Origin: a virus
DNA length: 25,942 nucleotides
Direction: 5' to 3' (one strand)
IMG/VR virus record: IMGVR_UViG_3300011188_000013
Coordinates: 1-25,942 of that record
Positions 14,162-24,245 of the stretch are shown here, piece by piece. The notes under the pieces are model-generated. The model searched no databases. It was not told where the DNA came from and saw only the letters and a program-made list of their open reading frames with translations. The translations under genes and the position numbers were made by a program. Position 1 is the first letter of the stretch. Every line of letters starts with the position of its first letter.

Positions 14162-17100
14162 ATGCCAATACAAACGAATTTTAATACAAATCCTTATTTT
14201 GACGACTATAACGAAGAAAAGGATTTTCTTAGAATATTATTTAGACCTGGAGTAGCAGTACAGGCTAGAGAATTAACTCAATTACAATCTATCATACAAG
14301 GTCAAATAGAAAGGTTTGGTAGCCATATATTTGAAGAAGGTTCTAATGTTCTTGGCGGTCAATTAACTATAGATTCAGAAGTTCAATACCTAAAATTATT
14401 CAGCACGTACGAAGCAAATGGTTCAGCCGAAGGTCCTGTAATAAATGTTTCCGATTTTATAGGCAAAACAATCACACAAAACGGATCAAATGCCACCGCA
14501 AGAGTAGTTCATGCTGTACCTGCGGTCGGAAACGATTTTGCTACTTTATACATCAAATCCATAAACTCTGGCGCTTTCAATGAAAATACAGCTTCTGTAG
14601 ATGCTACAATATCATTTACTGAAACTATAGATTCTGCCGATGTTACCACAAGCGCTAGGGTTGGTGGTACACAAACTGGAACCGGAATTACTATTCCTAG
14701 CCCAATTGGTACTGGTTCTATTGCGAGTATTGATGCTGGTATATTTTATATAAATGGCTTTTTTACGAGGTGCGACTCCCAGACAATTGCACTAGATAAG
14801 TACGGAAATAATCCTACGTTCAGGATAGGTCTATCTATAACAGAATCTATATTAGATGAGTTTGATGATGAAAGTTTACTAGATCCTGCAAATGGTTCAC
14901 CGAATTTTACAGCACCAGGTGCTCATAGGTTTTCTATATCTCTACTACTCGATAAAAAAACAACAGATTCTTTGAATTTTGTCGAACTTTCTAGAATAGA
15001 TAATGGTGTTATACAGTCTCTGAAAGTAAATCCAATATACAGTGAATTAGGAAAACAAATTGCTAGACGTACATTTGATGAAAGTGGTAATTATACAACT
15101 AGACCTTTCAATATAAACCTACAACCTCATCCTACACTTCCAAGCACAAAAATAAGAGCAGCATTAGATAACGGAAAGGCCTATGTTCATGGTTATGAAT
15201 ATGAAACAACAGGTACTGAAGTATTAGATATTGATAGGTCGCTTGATACTAATTTAGTTACAGATCAACAGATTTATGTTCGGTATGGTAACTATACCAT
15301 TATTGACAATCCTACTGGATTATTTGATATTTCTACACAAGAAACTATAAACCTTTATTCAACAGCAAACGTACAAACAGCAACCCTTATAGGTACTGCT
15401 AGTGTTATTTCATATACGAATAACGATACCGATTCCATGAGAATCTATCTTCGTAATTTTAAGATGAATAATTTAGCATTTACTGCAAATACTGAAGCTA
15501 TTGAAGGTGGTAATACTATAACATTAATAGGTTCTTCTAGCACAAATAATGCTTATAAAGGAATGACAATAGAAATATTGGGCAGAAAGCATAGAGTTTT
15601 AAGTCAATCAGGTGCTATATTGACCGTGGATGGCATATTAGCAGAAAATGGTACTTCTACGCAGGCAGTTACATTGTTACCTACAAGAAATAACGTTTCA
15701 TTATTTGCAAGCTCTGATGGAAGTAAATTAGCATTAGTTTCAACGAAAGCAAAAGTTTCTGGTGTTTCATCAAATGATACAATATTTAGTGAAACAAACC
15801 TAAATTCCTTGGTATTTCCTTTAAATGATACTTATGTAAAAACATTATCAGATATTTCTTATACTTATACTAAAAAAGGTTCCCTTACATTTAGCAGTGG
15901 TACAGGTCAATTATCAATAGCATCAAACGAAGAAGTATATCCAGGTACTGATACTATATTAGGTTCCGATCTAGAAAGAATAATAGTTTTTTCCGATAGC
16001 ACAAATGTCAAGCAAGTTGTTACAAGCTGTAGTATTTCAGGTACGACAGTTACTGTGAATACAGCTAACACATCTTATGCTGGTGCTAGTACAATTATAC
16101 TACCAGTTACTATAGCAAATGCAGACGAAAGATCTAAATCATTGTCTAATGCTAACACTTCGGCTGTTGTAACTGAAACGAATAATGCAACATTAACAAG
16201 AGGACAAAGGTTAATCAAGGTACCAAACAAAATTCCAGGTGTTTCTGAATCTCTTCTTGTTTCTGACGTTTTGCGTATAAGAAAAATAATTGACTTAGGT
16301 TTAACTTCTATTGCTGCTGATTTTGATGTTGATGATGAAACTACATGGACAGAATTTACTTCTACTGTCTATGAAGAATCAGCAGCTGATATAACGACAA
16401 ATTATAAATTTGATAATGGCCAAAGAAATTATATCTACGACCATGCAAATATTACACTTATACAAGGAAGAAATATACCTACAGGACCTATATTAGTATT
16501 CTTTGATTACTTTGTACCCAATGCAAATCCTGGGTTTTTTAACGTAGATTCCTATTCTAGTGTTGATTATGAAGATATTCCCGTCTATATAGCACAAACT
16601 AGCGCAAATAGTATAAAATTATCGGATGCGATTGATTTTCGTCCAGTAAGAGATATAAATTCGACTAGTTTCGATGGTGGTGTCCAAGTTCCAGATCCTA
16701 GGTTCGTATTCACAACAACTTACGAAAACTATCTTTCTAGAATTGATAAAATTATTCTTACAAAAAATAGAAATTTTGAAGTTATAAAAGGTATCTCCAA
16801 TGAAGATCCTATGCCACCTACTGATCTAGATACGGGCATGACATTATACACTATATCTTTACCTCCATATACAGCAAACACAAATTTAATTACTGTTTCT
16901 AATACCGACAACAGACGTTATACGATGAAGGATATTGGTAAATTATCTAGCAGAATCAGATCATTAGAAACTAATGCAATTCTTTCGAAAATTGAAAGAG
17001 AAACATTAGATACTACGATATTTGACGATTTTGGCATAGAAAAATTCATCAATGGTGCATTGGTTGATAATTTCACAGGACATTCTATAGGCGATGTAGA

Positions 17101-19579
17101 AAACTTAGATTATGATGTTTCTATTGACTTTTCAAACAGAGAAATGAGACCTCCATTTAAAGCAGAAGGTTACGCTCTCGACTACGATACTTTAACTAAT
17201 ATCTCGAATGTAAATGGATATACTACTATGGACTATACCATAGATGAATTTGTATCGCAAAGTCTAGCATCCAAATCTGTTAATGTTAATCCTTATAATG
17301 TATTTAACTTCAACGGTTCAGTAAAATTAACACCGTCTCAAGATACATGGTTCGATACAAATACAAGACCAGCAGTTTCTGTAAATCTGGGTGGCGATAA
17401 TGATGCTTGGAATTCCATAGGTAGAGCGGTAGAAGACAATAGAAGAAACGGTTTTGGTACTGAGTGGAATGACTGGCAAACACGTTGGACAGGTATGCAA
17501 ACGTCCAATAGTGTTATCTCTAGTAATTTGAATGTTGAAGTCGATGGTCGAAGAGTTACAGCAACTAAGTCTACAACATCAGAACAAGTTATTACCCGAA
17601 ACCAGGAAGAATTCAGAGATGCAACAAGAACTAGTTTCAGTACACAATCAATCACAAGAAATTTAGGTTCTAGAATTGTTGATATAACTGTGGTTCCTTT
17701 TATTCGTTCTAAATCTATTTCTTTTGTTATCGAAGGTTGTAAACCAAATACTAGATTATATGCCTTTTTTGATGATACAAATATAAGTGACAGTACTGGC
17801 GTAGTTACAACAGATGCTTCTGGTAAAGCAAGCGGAACATTTACACTACCGGGTGGTGTTTTTAGAACAGGTACTAGAATCTTACGATTTATAGATAGAG
17901 AAGATAATAATGTTAGGTTATCAGACACGAAAGCTGAAGGTACCTATTCGGCTCAAGGTTCACTTGCTACGACTGAACAAATTGTAGCAACAGTACGTGA
18001 GCCGATTATACGAACACAAACGGTAAGAGAATCTAGACCAATACCAGATGTTGTTACTAGGTCATTAACAACATCCGAAAATGTTACTACAACTTGGATA
18101 GACCCACTTGCACAATCATTTTTGGTCGATCCTAGGATTTATCCAAATGGTCTTTATTTATCATCAGTTGATTTATTTTTCTCGACCAAGGATTCAAACT
18201 TACCAGTAACTGTTCAAATAAGACCTACAGTTAATGGTTATCCTTCAAGTTCTGTAATATTACCAGGTTCAGAAGTAATTCTTGAAGCAGCTGATGTAAT
18301 AATACCTACAGGTTCTCAAGTAATACCAGATCCTACAAGTTTTGCTTTTGAAAATCTAGTTTATCTAGAACCTGGAGAATATACTTTTGTAATTCTTTCT
18401 AATTCTAATCAATATGAAGTATTAGTTGGTGAAATTGGTCAACAATCACTTAACGGTAACTTTTTAATTACAGAAAATCCTTATGCTGGTGTAATGTTCA
18501 AATCTCAGAATGCTTCTACATGGACTGCTGTTCAAGAGGATGATATTATGTTCGTATTAAAGAAGGCTGTTTTTGCTACTCAAACTACAAGTACAGTAAA
18601 AATTGATGTTGATGTTAGTGACCTCACAGAAAATAAACTATATGACCTTCTTCAACTTTCATTAACAGAATTTAAACCTAATGGTACAAATATTTCATAT
18701 AAGTTTGATTATTTAGATGAAAATGATAATGTAATTACTCAAAATTCTTATGTACCTAATGATAATTACTCATTAAGAACTTCTGGGAAATTATCTAATT
18801 CTGCTACTTCATTTACTACAACTGCTACGCTTACGTCATCTGATTCTTCTGTATCTCCAGTTATCGATGAAGAAACACTTAATCTAATAGCAATAAGCAA
18901 TAATATAGATAATGGGTCTATATATAATAATACACTTATTCTAGAAAACGGTGGTACTGCTTATGCAAATACAGATACTTTTACCGTAACTGGAGGATTA
19001 ATTGCTGCTGTTGTTGGAATTGTCACCGATGGTGCTGGTAAAATCCTAACCCTTAACGTTACACAAAAAGGGTTAGGATTCACAGATACAGCAACCGTAA
19101 CTTACGTGGGGTCAACAGGTTCAGGTGCTGTAATTAAGGTCTTGAATGAGGGTTCAAATCAAGGGGGTAATGCAATTTCTAGATATATAACCCGAAGAGT
19201 TACATTAGCAAAAGGTTTTAATTCTGATTATCTACAGGTTCGATTTAAAGCATTTAGACCATCAGGTGTCAACATAGATGTCTACTATAAAGTTCTTAAT
19301 GCTAACGATACTGATAAATTTGATGATAAAAACTATGTAAAAATGGAATTAGATCCAGAAACGGATCAGTTATCTACTACTATGAATGATTTTCGAGAAT
19401 TTATATATAAACCTAAGACTGAAACTATAACATATTCTAGTGGTGGAAATAATAATGATGACAATGATTATAGCGATTATAATACATTTGCTGTTAAAAT
19501 TGTACTAAGATCAGAAAAAACTACAAACTATAAAATACCTAGAGTAAGAGATCTTAAAGTAATATCATTCGCATCATGA
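14162..19579 (+). CDS. Giant virion protein, DUF4815-like (peripheral baseplate or fibre)
   Basis: The protein has 1805 residues, the longest in the window. The N-terminus (NPYFDDYNEEKDFLRILFRP, then VAVQARELTQLQSIIQGQIER) and about 190-240 (FYINGFFTRCDSQTIALDKYG, then TFRIGLSITESILDE) are what I know as the DUF4815 domain of marine myovirus structural proteins. A DPLAQSFLVDPRIYPNGLYL block near 1312 is also typical. At about 1590-1675 lie GGxGY-type modules (ENGGTAYANTDTFTV, KGLGFTDTATV). An Asn/Asp-rich loop (GGNNNDDNDYSDYN) near 1763 could bind metal. No T4 gp9, gp10, gp11 or gp12 is found between gp8 and gp13, so this protein probably takes over the outer baseplate and fibre-attachment roles. 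That function is inferred. Confidence 0.85.
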   Translation: MPIQTNFNTNPYFDDYNEEKDFLRILFRPGVAVQARELTQLQSIIQGQIERFGSHIFEEGSNVLGGQLTIDSEVQYLKLFSTYEANGSAEGPVINVSDFIGKTITQNGSNATARVVHAVPAVGNDFATLYIKSINSGAFNENTASVDATISFTETIDSADVTTSARVGGTQTGTGITIPSPIGTGSIASIDAGIFYINGFFTRCDSQTIALDKYGNNPTFRIGLSITESILDEFDDESLLDPANGSPNFTAPGAHRFSISLLLDKKTTDSLNFVELSRIDNGVIQSLKVNPIYSELGKQIARRTFDESGNYTTRPFNINLQPHPTLPSTKIRAALDNGKAYVHGYEYETTGTEVLDIDRSLDTNLVTDQQIYVRYGNYTIIDNPTGLFDISTQETINLYSTANVQTATLIGTASVISYTNNDTDSMRIYLRNFKMNNLAFTANTEAIEGGNTITLIGSSSTNNAYKGMTIEILGRKHRVLSQSGAILTVDGILAENGTSTQAVTLLPTRNNVSLFASSDGSKLALVSTKAKVSGVSSNDTIFSETNLNSLVFPLNDTYVKTLSDISYTYTKKGSLTFSSGTGQLSIASNEEVYPGTDTILGSDLERIIVFSDSTNVKQVVTSCSISGTTVTVNTANTSYAGASTIILPVTIANADERSKSLSNANTSAVVTETNNATLTRGQRLIKVPNKIPGVSESLLVSDVLRIRKIIDLGLTSIAADFDVDDETTWTEFTSTVYEESAADITTNYKFDNGQRNYIYDHANITLIQGRNIPTGPILVFFDYFVPNANPGFFNVDSYSSVDYEDIPVYIAQTSANSIKLSDAIDFRPVRDINSTSFDGGVQVPDPRFVFTTTYENYLSRIDKIILTKNRNFEVIKGISNEDPMPPTDLDTGMTLYTISLPPYTANTNLITVSNTDNRRYTMKDIGKLSSRIRSLETNAILSKIERETLDTTIFDDFGIEKFINGALVDNFTGHSIGDVENLDYDVSIDFSNREMRPPFKAEGYALDYDTLTNISNVNGYTTMDYTIDEFVSQSLASKSVNVNPYNVFNFNGSVKLTPSQDTWFDTNTRPAVSVNLGGDNDAWNSIGRAVEDNRRNGFGTEWNDWQTRWTGMQTSNSVISSNLNVEVDGRRVTATKSTTSEQVITRNQEEFRDATRTSFSTQSITRNLGSRIVDITVVPFIRSKSISFVIEGCKPNTRLYAFFDDTNISDSTGVVTTDASGKASGTFTLPGGVFRTGTRILRFIDREDNNVRLSDTKAEGTYSAQGSLATTEQIVATVREPIIRTQTVRESRPIPDVVTRSLTTSENVTTTWIDPLAQSFLVDPRIYPNGLYLSSVDLFFSTKDSNLPVTVQIRPTVNGYPSSSVILPGSEVILEAADVIIPTGSQVIPDPTSFAFENLVYLEPGEYTFVILSNSNQYEVLVGEIGQQSLNGNFLITENPYAGVMFKSQNASTWTAVQEDDIMFVLKKAVFATQTTSTVKIDVDVSDLTENKLYDLLQLSLTEFKPNGTNISYKFDYLDENDNVITQNSYVPNDNYSLRTSGKLSNSATSFTTTATLTSSDSSVSPVIDEETLNLIAISNNIDNGSIYNNTLILENGGTAYANTDTFTVTGGLIAAVVGIVTDGAGKILTLNVTQKGLGFTDTATVTYVGSTGSGAVIKVLNEGSNQGGNAISRYITRRVTLAKGFNSDYLQVRFKAFRPSGVNIDVYYKVLNANDTDKFDDKNYVKMELDPETDQLSTTMNDFREFIYKPKTETITYSSGGNNNDDNDYSDYNTFAVKIVLRSEKTTNYKIPRVRDLKVISFAS

Positions 19580-19791
19580 GGGAACTAATTCAAATTGAAG
19601 ACAACAAAGATTTAGCAAGAGACCCGAAGACAAAAGCAATTCTTCGGGTTGATACTAAGGCATTTGAACAGCATAAAAGAAAAAAAGAGTTTAGAAACTC
19701 TGTTGCTTTCATGAAAAATGACCTAGAAATGCTAAAAGATGAATTGGCTGACATTAAAAACTTATTAAAACAGATATTAAACGATGGCTAA
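19576..19791 (+). CDS. Small coiled-coil protein before the neck genes
   Basis: The protein has 71 residues and no recognised family. The N-terminal half is polar (IQIEDNKDLARDPKTKAILR), and the C-terminal half (FMKNDLEMLKDELADIKNLL) has heptad spacing of Leu, Met and Ile, predicting a coiled coil. It overlaps the 1805-aa gene by 4 nt and gp13 by 8 nt, so it is translationally coupled to both. The reading frame is therefore real. Its place suggests a minor structural or assembly factor linking fibre and neck genes. Confidence 0.78.
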   Translation: MRELIQIEDNKDLARDPKTKAILRVDTKAFEQHKRKKEFRNSVAFMKNDLEMLKDELADIKNLLKQILNDG

Positions 19792-20521
19792 ACCAACAAC
19801 TAGAATAGAATTAAAAGAGTATTGTCTGAGACGTTTAGGTAAACCTCTCATTGAGATAAACGTTGCTGATGCACAGTTAGAAGATAGAATAGATGATTCT
19901 CTTTCATTTTTCTATGACTATCACTATGATGGTTCAGAACATACCTATTTGGGAGTAGAAATAACTCAACAAATGATTACAGAAAGAGCAATACCTGTGG
20001 ACGACTCAATTATAGGTATTTCTAAGGTATTTAAGCATACTTCAGGCGATGTGAAAAATATATTTGACGTGAAATATCAGATGAGATTAAATGATGCTTT
20101 TTGGATTACTGCTGGTAATTTTCAGCATTATTTTATGACTATGCAAAAACTTGCGGAAGCTGAGCACTTGTTTAGTAAAAATATCCCTATACGCTTTCAA
20201 AGACACATGAATAGAATTAATTTAGACACAGATTGGTCTAATTATGCAGTTGGAGATGTAGTAATTTTCGAGGGTTATAGAATTATAGACCCAGAAACAT
20301 ACGCTGATGTCTATAGTGACCGTTTTGTCCGAGATTATACAACTTCACTTATTAAAAGACAGTGGGGAGAAAATTTGTCTAAGTTTGGAGGTATGACTTT
20401 ACCTGGAGGTATGACTTTAGACGGCAGCACAATTCTTAGCGATGCAAAAGAAGAAATTCAAAAACTAGAAGAAGACCTTTATAACTCTTCTGCTGGTTTA
20501 ATACTAGATATTATAGGTTAA
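19784..20521 (+). CDS. gp13: Neck protein gp13
   Basis: The protein has 245 residues (T4 gp13 has 309). The opening TTRIELKEYCLRRLGKPLIEI followed by ADAQLEDRIDDSLSFFYDYH is the standard gp13 N-terminus. IPVDDSIIGISKVFK and IRFQRHMNRINLDTDW follow, and the C-terminus has a helical KEEIQKLEEDLYN. In T4, gp13 and gp14 form the neck that closes the filled head and accepts the tail. The order 13-14-15-16-17-18 that begins here is the T4 order. Confidence 0.9.
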   Translation: MAKPTTRIELKEYCLRRLGKPLIEINVADAQLEDRIDDSLSFFYDYHYDGSEHTYLGVEITQQMITERAIPVDDSIIGISKVFKHTSGDVKNIFDVKYQMRLNDAFWITAGNFQHYFMTMQKLAEAEHLFSKNIPIRFQRHMNRINLDTDWSNYAVGDVVIFEGYRIIDPETYADVYSDRFVRDYTTSLIKRQWGENLSKFGGMTLPGGMTLDGSTILSDAKEEIQKLEEDLYNSSAGLILDIIG

Positions 20522-20523
20522 TT

Positions 20524-21375
20524 ATGCCACTAAATCAATATTTTTCAAATTACACACACACACCAACCCAAGATTTATTAGAAAATTTAATAATAGAATC
20601 TATCCAGATTTATGGAGTTGATACATATTTTATAAGAAGAAGCATAGAAAATACAGAAGATATTTTAGGCTCAGACCAGGCTGGTTCTTTTACTAATGCT
20701 AGGTCTTTAGAAATGTACGTGAAAAATGTTGAGGGCTACGAAGGACAAGGCGAATTTTTAAGCAGGTTTGGCCTGAATATACAGGATAATATAACATTTA
20801 CAGTAGCCAGAAAAAGGTGGGAAGAAACATTCGTAGGCGAAACTCTCATGAGACCAAAAGAAGGGGATTTGGTTTATTTTCCTATGACTAAAGCATTATT
20901 CGAGGTTACTTTTGTCGAAGACGAAGAAGTTTTCTACCAAACAGGTAAATTAATGACATACGACCTACAATGTGAGAAATTTACATTCAGTGGTGAACAG
21001 TTTAATACCGGGGTCCAAGAAATAGATGATATTGCTACTAAATTTTCTATAGCAAAAGTATTGGATTATTCAGCAATAGACGGAACTCCTATAATCGGGG
21101 AAACAGTAACTGGCCAGACTTCAGGTACTACGGCTAAATTGAAGAGTTTTAATTTATCCGATGATACTATCGAATTAATAGATCTATCTGGTATGTTCTT
21201 AGACGATGAAATTCTTCTAGGTGCTACATCTAGTGTAAATATTACAATAACAGAAGGAAATTCATTAAATATAAATATAGATAATGCTGATATGTTCAAT
21301 GATAATATACAAAGTAAAGGAGACGACATTTTCGATTTTTCTGAAAATGATCCTTTTTCTGAAGGAAACTACTAA
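20524..21375 (+). CDS. gp14: Neck protein gp14
   Basis: The protein has 283 residues (T4 gp14 has 256). The start PLNQYFSNYTHTPTQDLLEN, then ESIQIYGVDTYFIRRSIEN, and the middle PKEGDLVYFPMTKALFEVTF are typical of gp14. So is the end FDFSENDPFSEGNY. Residues about 180-240 hold an added module, GETVTGQTSGTTAKLKSF with IDLSGMFLDDEILLGATSS, closely resembling one near the end of gp8. The gene begins 2 nt after the gp13 stop and overlaps the gp15 start. It forms the neck complex with gp13. Confidence 0.9.
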   Translation: MPLNQYFSNYTHTPTQDLLENLIIESIQIYGVDTYFIRRSIENTEDILGSDQAGSFTNARSLEMYVKNVEGYEGQGEFLSRFGLNIQDNITFTVARKRWEETFVGETLMRPKEGDLVYFPMTKALFEVTFVEDEEVFYQTGKLMTYDLQCEKFTFSGEQFNTGVQEIDDIATKFSIAKVLDYSAIDGTPIIGETVTGQTSGTTAKLKSFNLSDDTIELIDLSGMFLDDEILLGATSSVNITITEGNSLNINIDNADMFNDNIQSKGDDIFDFSENDPFSEGNY

Positions 21376-22094
21376 TGTTCGGTAATCACTTCTATCACAA
21401 ATCCATAAAAAAATATGTTACCATCTTTGGTTCATTGTTTAATGGAATTAGAGTAGCAAAATACGATAATTCCAACGATATAAAGGAACTTACATTAGTT
21501 CCAATTTCTTATGGGCCTAAAGAAAAATTTATCGAAAGACTAAATGCACAACAAGATCTAAGGAAAGAAATTGCTATTTTAGTTCCTAGAATGGGCTTCG
21601 AAATTTCATCTTATCAATACGACCCATCTCGGAAATTAAATAATATTAATAAGTTACAAAAAAGAATAAACTCAAGTTCTGTTAATACTTCATTTTCTGC
21701 GGCTCCTTATAACATAGGATTTTCCTTAAATATTTTTGTGAGAAACGTAGAAGACGGCACTCAGATTATAGAACAAATTTTACCATATTTTACCCCAAGT
21801 TTCTCAACTACCATAAATCTAATACCAAATCTAGATACTAAATTCGATATTCCTATTCAGCTTAATTCTATTAATATGAATGATGATTATGAAGGCACCT
21901 TCGAGAATAAAAGAATAATCCAATGGGAACTTGATTTTACATTAAAAGGCTATTTTGTTGGCCCTACTAAAATTGCCAAACCTATAGAAAAAATTACCAC
22001 AAATATAGGTAGTGGTTCTGTTATTAATAATGAAATAAGCACAAGTATAGAACTAACAGAAGATGAATTTGGCTTTAACGAAATAATACTATAA
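21375..22094 (+). CDS. gp15: Tail sheath stabiliser / completion protein gp15
   Basis: The protein has 239 residues (T4 gp15 has 272). It opens with MFGNHFYHKSIKKYVTIFGS followed by LFNGIRVAK and has PISYGPKEKFIERL, all gp15 hallmarks, then IAILVPRMGFEISSYQYDPS and a central SINMNDDYEGTFENKRIIQW. In T4, a gp15 hexamer caps the tail tube and sheath and binds the gp13/gp14 neck. A GAAGGA sequence about 8 nt upstream is one of the few clear ribosome binding sites in the window. Ends coupled to gp16 (TAATG). Confidence 0.9.
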   Translation: MFGNHFYHKSIKKYVTIFGSLFNGIRVAKYDNSNDIKELTLVPISYGPKEKFIERLNAQQDLRKEIAILVPRMGFEISSYQYDPSRKLNNINKLQKRINSSSVNTSFSAAPYNIGFSLNIFVRNVEDGTQIIEQILPYFTPSFSTTINLIPNLDTKFDIPIQLNSINMNDDYEGTFENKRIIQWELDFTLKGYFVGPTKIAKPIEKITTNIGSGSVINNEISTSIELTEDEFGFNEIIL

Positions 22095-22540
22095 TGGCTA
22101 TAATAGGAAAAAAAATTGAAAATGCACTAGATATAATGTCGACCGAAAATGTAGAAATTATAGACGAGATCAATAAATCATCCGCAGAATTAAGAGAAAT
22201 TGAGATTGATGAAGATTATGTCTTTGCTAGAGATAACTTACGCAGCGTTATTACTAAAGGCTCAAATGCCCTTGCCAAAATGATTGAATTGTCTGACGAG
22301 ACTGAACATCCTAGAATGTATGAAGTAATGGCATTAATGATGAAGACCATAAATGACTCAACAAAAGATTTATTAGACATACAAAAGAAAACAAAACAAC
22401 TAAAAAACGAGAGCCTAGGTGGTTCTTCCTCGGCTAAAACATCTGAAACACATAATGTAAGTAATAACATCTTTGTTGGCTCGACAAAAGAACTTCAGGA
22501 GTTTTTTAACACCCAAGAAATGAAAAAATTGGATAAATAA
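22094..22540 (+). CDS. gp16: Terminase small subunit gp16
   Basis: The protein has 148 residues (T4 gp16 has 164). The central half is strongly helical (DNLRSVITKGSNALAKMIEL, then HPRMYEVMALMMKTINDSTK and DLLDIQKKTKQL), matching the T4 small-terminase core that oligomerises into a ring. The C-terminal tail is Ser/Thr-rich, then ends FVGSTKELQEFFN, the usual family ending. It recognises phage DNA and stimulates gp17 for packaging. It is 2 nt ahead of gp17 and its last codons form GATAAATA. Confidence 0.9.
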   Translation: MAIIGKKIENALDIMSTENVEIIDEINKSSAELREIEIDEDYVFARDNLRSVITKGSNALAKMIELSDETEHPRMYEVMALMMKTINDSTKDLLDIQKKTKQLKNESLGGSSSAKTSETHNVSNNIFVGSTKELQEFFNTQEMKKLDK

Positions 22541-22542
22541 AA

Positions 22543-24216
22543 ATGGCAGTAGATTTAAACTATCAAGTTCAGCATTATTTAGGTAACCCAAAATTAAAAA
22601 GAGCCAATGTAAATATACCATTCACAAAAGAACAAATCATTGAGTACAAGAAATGTTCTATGGACCCTATATATTTTACTAAAAATTATGTAAAAATTAT
22701 AAATATAGATGAAGGACTAGTACCTTTCGATATGTACCCATATCAGCGAAAAATGGTTAAGACCTTTGCTGAAAACAGGTATACTATATGTAAGTTACCA
22801 AGGCAATCAGGTAAAACTACTACTGTAGCAGCCTATGTTTTGTGGGTAATTTTGTTTCATGAGTTAAAAAATGTGGCCATACTTGCTAATAAGGGTTCTC
22901 TTGCCCGTGAAATTCTGGAACGTATAAAAAATCCCTACGAGAATTTACCTCTTTGGATGCAACAAGGAGTTACCGAATGGAATAAAGGTTCAATTGAATT
23001 AGAAAATGGCTCTAAAGTTATTGCATCTTCCACTACATCATCTGCGGTTCGTGGTAGTTCTTATACCCACCTTATACTAGATGAGTTTGCTTTTGTTCCC
23101 ACAAACATAGCAGAAGATTTTATGAGATCTGTATATCCAACCATCTCATCAGGTAAAAAATCCAAAGTTATTATAGTATCAACACCTAACGGTATGAATC
23201 ATTTCTATAAAAGCTGGATGGATTCTGTTGACGAAAGATCAGACTATGCCAACATAGACATAAACTGGAATGAAGTACCTGGCCGAGATTTAACATGGAA
23301 AAAACAACAAATAAGAAATATAGGACAAACTGCGTGGAACCAAGAATTTGAAGGAAAATTTCTTGGTTCAAGTAATACACTTATATCTGGTTCTAAATTA
23401 AACACGCTGAGATATGTAGAACCATTACTGGTTCAAAATGATGTAACGATTTACGAAAAACCAAAACTCGGTAATAAGTATGTTATGATGGTAGACACTT
23501 CTCGTGGTGTTGGCGGTGACTATTCTGCGTTTATAATTATTGACATTTCAGAAACCCCGTACAGAGTTGTGGCATTATATAGAAATAATCTGATTCAACC
23601 CATTCATTTTACTACATTCGTTAGAAATGCAGCCATTTATTACAATAAAGCCAGTATGTTGGTGGAAATAAATGACATTGGGGCGCAAGTTGCTGATATT
23701 ATAAAAAACGACTTAGGCTATGATAATATTTTAAGTATTGCTTATATGGGAAGAGTAGGCCAAACAATATCAGGTGGTTTTGCTAAAAATTCAGCAAACG
23801 GTCTTAGAATGACACAACCAGTAAAAAAATTAGGTTGTTCTAATTTAAAAATGTTAATCGAACAAGATAAACTTATTATAAATGATTTTAATATATTAGA
23901 AGAATTAACTACCTTTGTCCATTCCGGTGGTTCTTATGCTGCTGACGAAGGAAAGCACGATGATTATGCTATATGTCTAGTTATTTTTGGATGGATGATT
24001 GACCAAAGGTATTTAAAAGAATTGACTGATATAAATATTAGAAAGGAAATTCAAGAAGAACTTAAGGAAGAAACATCGGATGCTGATGGTAGAAATGAAG
24101 ATTCCATGTTTTTTGGTTTCATTGATGTAGTAGAAGAAGATGAAAGTTTCGTTTCAGCCGACGGTGACCACTGGACGCCAAATAAAAAATGGGAACTAAG
24201 TTTGAATAATTGGTAG
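22543..24216 (+). CDS. gp17: Terminase large subunit gp17 (packaging ATPase-nuclease)
   Basis: The protein has 557 residues (T4 gp17 has 610, mainly longer at its ends). The ATPase domain has Walker A PRQSGKT at 86-92, Walker B LILDE at 177-181 (catalytic E181) and the coupling motif VSTP at 212-215. The C-terminal RNase H-fold nuclease has D318 (MMVDTSRGVGGDYS), E375 (LVEINDIG) and D473/D474 (GKHDDYAIC), corresponding to the T4 catalytic acids D401, E458 and D542. It drives headful packaging of concatemeric DNA and cuts it at the portal. All key residues are present, so it should be active. The stop is TAG at 24214-24216. Confidence 0.97.
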   Translation: MAVDLNYQVQHYLGNPKLKRANVNIPFTKEQIIEYKKCSMDPIYFTKNYVKIINIDEGLVPFDMYPYQRKMVKTFAENRYTICKLPRQSGKTTTVAAYVLWVILFHELKNVAILANKGSLAREILERIKNPYENLPLWMQQGVTEWNKGSIELENGSKVIASSTTSSAVRGSSYTHLILDEFAFVPTNIAEDFMRSVYPTISSGKKSKVIIVSTPNGMNHFYKSWMDSVDERSDYANIDINWNEVPGRDLTWKKQQIRNIGQTAWNQEFEGKFLGSSNTLISGSKLNTLRYVEPLLVQNDVTIYEKPKLGNKYVMMVDTSRGVGGDYSAFIIIDISETPYRVVALYRNNLIQPIHFTTFVRNAAIYYNKASMLVEINDIGAQVADIIKNDLGYDNILSIAYMGRVGQTISGGFAKNSANGLRMTQPVKKLGCSNLKMLIEQDKLIINDFNILEELTTFVHSGGSYAADEGKHDDYAICLVIFGWMIDQRYLKELTDINIRKEIQEELKEETSDADGRNEDSMFFGFIDVVEEDESFVSADGDHWTPNKKWELSLNNW

Positions 24217-24237
24217 ATTTATACAGAACCTAATTTT

Positions 24238-24245
24238 TATAAATA
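24238..24245 (+). promoter_or_regulatory. T4-type late promoter TATAAATA for gp18
   Basis: A perfect octamer lies in intergenic space, with predicted +1 at 24251. It leaves a leader of about 67 nt, the longest in the window, before the gp18 ATG. This fits the need for large amounts of sheath protein. Confidence 0.75.

Noticed and set aside
17338-17928. 196-aa minus-strand open frame
   Set aside because: It is wholly inside the 1805-aa gene, which has clear conserved blocks on both sides, and the antisense product has no recognisable motif.
22532-22539. GATAAATA before gp17
   Set aside because: It mismatches the octamer at its first base, would put +1 after the A of the ATG, and is explained by the gp16 codons GAT AAA TAA.
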